This document shows, piece after piece, positions 61,158 to 64,000 of a stretch of 64,000 nt of DNA. This DNA comes from an archaeon (GTDB taxonomy: Archaea; Thermoproteota; Nitrososphaeria; Nitrososphaerales; CADDZS01): positions 62,001 to 126,000 of the forward strand of contig JARCRS010000031.1 of the NCBI GenBank assembly GCA_029850555.1, given 5' to 3'. A program made the position numbers and the translations under genes. Each line of letters begins with the position of its first letter. The first letter of the stretch is position 1. Under the pieces are notes generated by a model. That model ran no database searches, was not told the origin of the DNA, and saw nothing but the letters and a program-made list of their open reading frames with translations.

Positions 61158-61301
61158 ATCTACTGATTAGTTGTTCCTTCTCCCGAACACGTTTTCAAGT
61201 CGCTTTTTCCTGCCCGCTTTTGTTTGGTCTACTTATGCAAAAATATTGAACTACATGGGTTGACCCGAAACTAACTTCCCTGAATCCAAGGTCTTCAAAA
61301 A

Positions 61302-61991
61302 ATGTTTCACTTCATCATTAATTCCAAAAACTATCTCGAAGCATCTGGTCCTAAAGCGTTAAAGCTTGCCAACGCAATTGAGAAGGCTACCCCGTTAGCT
61401 CGCCAAGCCAATGTCAAACTATACCTTGCAGCTCCCGCCTTCGCGATATCTGAGCTATCAAAAACTCATCCTAAGGTCACGATTTTTGCTCAGCATCTCG
61501 ATCCACAAGGCCCCGGAAGTACTACAGGTTATCTAGTTCCTGAGGTAGCAAAAATGTCCGGAGCCCGAGGCTCCCTTTTGAATCATAGTGAACACAGGAT
61601 TCCAGACAAGGAAATTAGAGAAGGAGTAACCGCCCTAAAAAGACTCGGCATGCAGAGTGTTGTTTGCGCCAGAGATGCGGAAGAGGTGGGACGATTGGCC
61701 CTTTTTATTCCCACTTTCATTGCAATAGAGCCTCCTGAGCTAATAGGCTCTGGAACTTCAGTTTCAAAAGCGAGACCTGACCTCATCACGGAGTCAAAGA
61801 ATTCGCTTCAAAAAGTCCTCGGGGATAAGCGTTCGACAATTTTGCTTTGCGGAGCGGGGATCGTAGATGACGTAGATGTGAGACGTGCAAAAGAGCTCGG
61901 GGCTGAAGGCATTCTCGTAGCCAGCGGAATCATAAAGGCGAAAAACTGGGTTGGCAAAATAAGATCCCTCGCTCTAGGATTCTCATCTTGA
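61302..61991 (+). CDS. tpiA: Triosephosphate isomerase, archaeal type
   Basis: Interconverts dihydroxyacetone phosphate and glyceraldehyde-3-phosphate. The 229-residue protein is of the short archaeal tetrameric form. Catalytic residues: K9 in NSKNYLEA, H95 in LLNHSEHR, E143 in AIEPPELIGSG. The phosphate-binding GAGI loop near 186-189 and ILVASGIIKAK near 204-214 are present. ATG start. Some A/T-rich sequence (TATGCAAAAATATTG, 61231-61246) about 60 bases upstream could be its promoter. Confidence 0.95.
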   Translation: MFHFIINSKNYLEASGPKALKLANAIEKATPLARQANVKLYLAAPAFAISELSKTHPKVTIFAQHLDPQGPGSTTGYLVPEVAKMSGARGSLLNHSEHRIPDKEIREGVTALKRLGMQSVVCARDAEEVGRLALFIPTFIAIEPPELIGSGTSVSKARPDLITESKNSLQKVLGDKRSTILLCGAGIVDDVDVRRAKELGAEGILVASGIIKAKNWVGKIRSLALGFSS

Positions 61992-61993
61992 CT

Positions 61994-62215
61994 TTAGTGG
62001 CGTAAAAAGAAAATCAGTAAACTGATCAGAGAAATTATGATCAGAATAGGTGAAGTCGCGAAATAGAACCCGTTGCGACTATAAACGTAGAGAATAATGG
62101 GAGGTATGTTGATGTTTCGTAAGGCTCCGCTGCTCGCGATAATAGGAATCAAAAGAAAAGCAATCCCTAACAGAATAAACGTTATCCCGACTAGGTAGAA
62201 TCCCAGATTGTTCAA
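61994..62215 (-). CDS. Small two-helix membrane protein (DUF131-like)
   Basis: 73 residues with two hydrophobic helices (about 6-27, LVGITFILLGIAFLLIPIIA, and 53-71) joined by a short polar loop. The pattern resembles archaeal DUF131/TIGR00304 small membrane proteins. ATG start at 62215. Its end is 2 bases from the tpiA stop (convergent). Function unknown. Confidence 0.6.
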   Translation of the reverse strand: MNNLGFYLVGITFILLGIAFLLIPIIASSGALRNINIPPIILYVYSRNGFYFATSPILIIISLISLLIFFLRH

Positions 62216-62267
62216 ACTTGAGGGCTAGCCTCCAACAGAGCCACAAAACAGCATGTAGGATCTTCTT

Positions 62268-62280
62268 AGCTTATAAATTG
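62268..62280 (+). promoter_or_regulatory. TATA-like box for the medium-chain dehydrogenase gene
   Basis: AGCTTATAAATTG, about 40-50 bases before the start of the next gene, is a strong match to the archaeal TATA consensus with a preceding BRE-like purine run. Confidence 0.5.
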
Positions 62281-62317
62281 AAACGTATTTTTCAGTTATT
62301 GATAGTTAGATAGAAAA

Positions 62318-63412
62318 TTGTCTAATCCAATTATCCGTGCGGCCTTTGTTGGAGACAAAGGAAGTGTCGTGTTGCGCACAGTTGAGCGGCCCTCGCTGGA
62401 TAAAGGGTCGATCATGGTAGAAATGAAGTCTTCGGGCATATGTGGCACTGACCTTGACAAGCTTACTGGAGGCTACACAGCTTCGACAGTGCTAGGTCAC
62501 GAGGTAGCAGGCACGGTCACAGAAACTGCGACAGGTGAATTTGAAGTCGGACAAGATGTTGTACCGCATCATCACGTAGCATGTGGAGAATGCTACTTTT
62601 GCAGAAATGGCGCAGAAACGATGTGCGAGGGTTTCCGGACAAGTAATTTCATTCCATGTGGCTTTGCAGATGAGTTCAATGTTCCAGAGTACAATGTTTC
62701 GAGAGGAGGCGTTCATAAGTTCCAAAAAATATCGTACTTGGAAGCTTCTTTTGCGGAACCGCTCGGATGTTGCATACGAGGACTCGAAAAGGCGCTTCAT
62801 TCAAACCTCACGCAAAGTTCGATCGTTAAACGATCAACTAACGAGATTTCTTTTACACAAGCTGTACGGAATGCCCTTGTTGTCGGGGCGGGTCCGATTG
62901 GATTGTTACATATGGATATTCTAGGAAGCCAATTCCCTGATCTTAATCTAGTCTCGGTCGATGTAAGCGATACCAGACTCGAATTCGCAGAAAAATTCGA
63001 GAATGCAAAACCCATCAGTCCTTCAAAAACAAGCGGAGATTTTGCCGAGGAGGCGAAGAAGCTAGTTGAAGGACGGGGATATGATCTTGTAATCGTGGCA
63101 ACTGGGAATGCGAGCGCATTTGCGCAAGCGATAAGATGTGTCAGAAAATCCGGCAGTCTTCTTTTATTCGGGGCAGCCCACAAGGGGGCCACATATACGT
63201 TGGATCTACAATCGATGCTTCTTTCCGAATTAACTATGACATCTAGTTACGCCACTACCGAAAGGGAGATAGAGCAAGCGATCTCTCTTCTTGAAACACA
63301 TAAGATAAATGTGAAGAAGTTTATCACATCTCAATTTCCTTTGGAGAACATTGAAGACGCTATGCGAACCGCTCGAGAGGAAGGCCAAGTCAAGGTGCTG
63401 GTTACCGCGTGA
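62318..63412 (+). CDS. Zinc-dependent medium-chain alcohol/polyol dehydrogenase
   Basis: 364-residue MDR-superfamily oxidoreductase. Catalytic zinc ligands: Cys in SSGICGTDLDK near 39-49 and GHEVAG near 61-66. The structural zinc lobe has CGECYFCRNGAETMC near 90-104. The Rossmann motif LVVGAGPIGLLHMDIL lies near 187-202. Resembles sorbitol, threonine or glucose dehydrogenases; substrate unclear. Insertion near 165-185 (SSIVKRSTNEISFTQ) is unusual. TTG start preceded by a strong TATA-like element. Monocistronic or with the small gene downstream. Confidence 0.87.
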   Translation: MSNPIIRAAFVGDKGSVVLRTVERPSLDKGSIMVEMKSSGICGTDLDKLTGGYTASTVLGHEVAGTVTETATGEFEVGQDVVPHHHVACGECYFCRNGAETMCEGFRTSNFIPCGFADEFNVPEYNVSRGGVHKFQKISYLEASFAEPLGCCIRGLEKALHSNLTQSSIVKRSTNEISFTQAVRNALVVGAGPIGLLHMDILGSQFPDLNLVSVDVSDTRLEFAEKFENAKPISPSKTSGDFAEEAKKLVEGRGYDLVIVATGNASAFAQAIRCVRKSGSLLLFGAAHKGATYTLDLQSMLLSELTMTSSYATTEREIEQAISLLETHKINVKKFITSQFPLENIEDAMRTAREEGQVKVLVTA

Positions 63413-63485
63413 GAATTGAATAATGAAGCTTCTGAAGATAATCATAAATCCCAAGGACTAACTCAACGAAAAATTGAGGAATTTT

Positions 63486-63731
63486 ATGCCAGTCACCGCT
63501 GTTGTAATCAGTTTTGATGACGATTATTCTTGCTTGGTAGCTGTCCAGGAGAATCTTTCAATCGACCAATTGGAAAAGATGGTAGGTAGAGAGGTCCAGT
63601 TCGACGTTTCAAAGAATAAAATCGCAAAGGGTAAGGTCACTGGCCTCGAAGGTGATCTTCTATCTATAAAGTGGCAGGAAACTCCGCTTGGATTAGGGCA
63701 GAGTTCGATGCTGCGTGTTATGGATCAATGA
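63486..63731 (+). CDS. Small beta-rich hypothetical protein
   Basis: ATG at 63486 gives 81 residues beginning PVTAVVISFDDDYSCLVAVQ; a TTG at 63474 would add four. Alternating strands and Gly-rich turns (GREVQFDVSKNKIAKGKVTG) suggest a barrel-like (OB or SH3) domain. No family recognised. Its stop overlaps the possible zinc-ribbon frame on the other strand by several bases. Confidence 0.6.
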   Translation: MPVTAVVISFDDDYSCLVAVQENLSIDQLEKMVGREVQFDVSKNKIAKGKVTGLEGDLLSIKWQETPLGLGQSSMLRVMDQ

Positions 63732-63856
63732 GCGCAGTAGTTCTCTTCCCTTTCAGGATCAAACAAGCACGCAGGGCAGAGACCTTCAATTTCGTCGGAC
63801 TCTAGCATCGGCAGATACTCTTCCCCACATCGGGCGCATGTCGCGGACAGGTTAGA
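63725..63856 (-). CDS. Possible zinc-ribbon protein, start unclear
   Basis: Minus-strand frame ending opposite the previous gene encodes ATCARCGEEYLPMLESDEIE, then GLCPACLFDPEREENYCAH. Two CxxC pairs are well spaced for zinc. No ATG, GTG or TTG lies before the first cysteine pair after the in-frame stop at 63857, so it may use CTG, be frameshifted, or be a gene fragment. Confidence 0.35.
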   Translation of the reverse strand, partial: SNLSATCARCGEEYLPMLESDEIEGLCPACLFDPEREENYCAH

Positions 63857-63984
63857 CTACTCTCCGAATCCATTGTGGGCACGGATGAGATATTAATCTT
63901 CGGTTCATCTAATCCTGACCCGGGCCGGAAAAAAGCCTCGGCACAACGTTTTTATAATTTTGAGGGCCTTTTTTCTTGTGAACG

Positions 63985-64000
63985 ATGCGTAAGGTAAACG
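63985..64000 (+). CDS. Start of a gene cut by the window edge
   Basis: Only ATGCGTAAGGTAAACG (encoding MRKVN) is present. A TATA-like TTTTTATAATTTTG at about 63949-63963 precedes it by 25-35 bases, which supports a real start. Nothing can be said about the product. Confidence 0.3.

Overview
This 64 kb window is archaeal chromosome of roughly 42-45% GC. The most likely source is Nitrososphaerota (Thaumarchaeota) or a closely related TACK lineage. Support comes from the proteasome alpha subunit, archaeal release factor aRF1, ribosomal proteins S19e, L39e, L31e and S17e, a PDCD5-family protein, RNase P protein Rpp21, archaeal-type alanyl-, leucyl- and valyl-tRNA synthetases, a degenerate FtsZ-like protein, KEOPS subunit Cgi121, LysW-dependent lysine synthesis, many TTG/GTG starts, and tRNA genes with several introns at non-canonical positions. 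No ammonia-oxidation genes are present, so the subgroup cannot be fixed from this window.

Layout. Positions 1-8.6 kb: proteasome alpha subunit, a DUF371 protein, an OGG1-type DNA glycosylase, LeuRS and AlaRS. 8.7-16.1 kb: a membrane-anchored coiled-coil protein, both halves of glycine decarboxylase (GcvPA/GcvPB), Rpp21, then a run S19e-PDCD5-L39e-L31e. 16.2-23.8 kb, minus strand: FtsZ-like protein, tRNA methylthiotransferase, ValRS, aRF1, DNA polymerase IV. 23.9-28.9 kb: a large UPF0182 membrane protein with a small tail-anchored partner, UMP kinase, tRNA-Leu(CAA) with three inferred introns, and a VapBC pair. 29.4-31.3 kb: a four-gene KaiC-like ATPase operon. 33.0-43.0 kb: a complete alpha-aminoadipate lysine pathway on the carrier LysW (LysY, Z, J, M, S, W, X, K, T, U and homoisocitrate dehydrogenase), largely one co-directional unit. 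43.9-47.6 kb: two phosphohexomutases flanking ThiL. 47.7-52.6 kb: tRNA-Thr(CGT), a pilin, a peroxiredoxin, tRNA-Leu(GAG), and a possible tRNA-bounded island with two exported proteins. 53.1-56.6 kb: a four-helix membrane protein translationally coupled to an AAA+-AAA+-Lon protease fusion. 56.7-64 kb: TatD, S17e, a SerK/ParB-like protein, a ubiquitin-fold protein, a phosphoribosyltransferase, Cgi121 convergent with Sua5, triosephosphate isomerase, a zinc alcohol/polyol dehydrogenase and small proteins.

How the genes fit together. Sua5, Cgi121 and the methylthiotransferase all act on t6A/ms2t6A at tRNA position 37, and tRNA-Thr(CGT) in the window carries an A37. The lysine genes supply every step from 2-oxoglutarate/acetyl-CoA condensation to release of lysine from LysW. 

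Most unusual items: the AAA+-AAA+-Lon fusion with its membrane partner; a family of degenerate tandem units of about 85 bp at two intergenic loci 12 kb apart in opposite orientation; a tRNA-Leu gene whose mature form requires removal of three introns, none at the canonical site; an FtsZ homologue lacking key GTPase residues; and an imperfect duplicate of a tRNA-Leu 3' end that may mark a decayed integration. No CRISPR array, transposase or integrase gene was seen.
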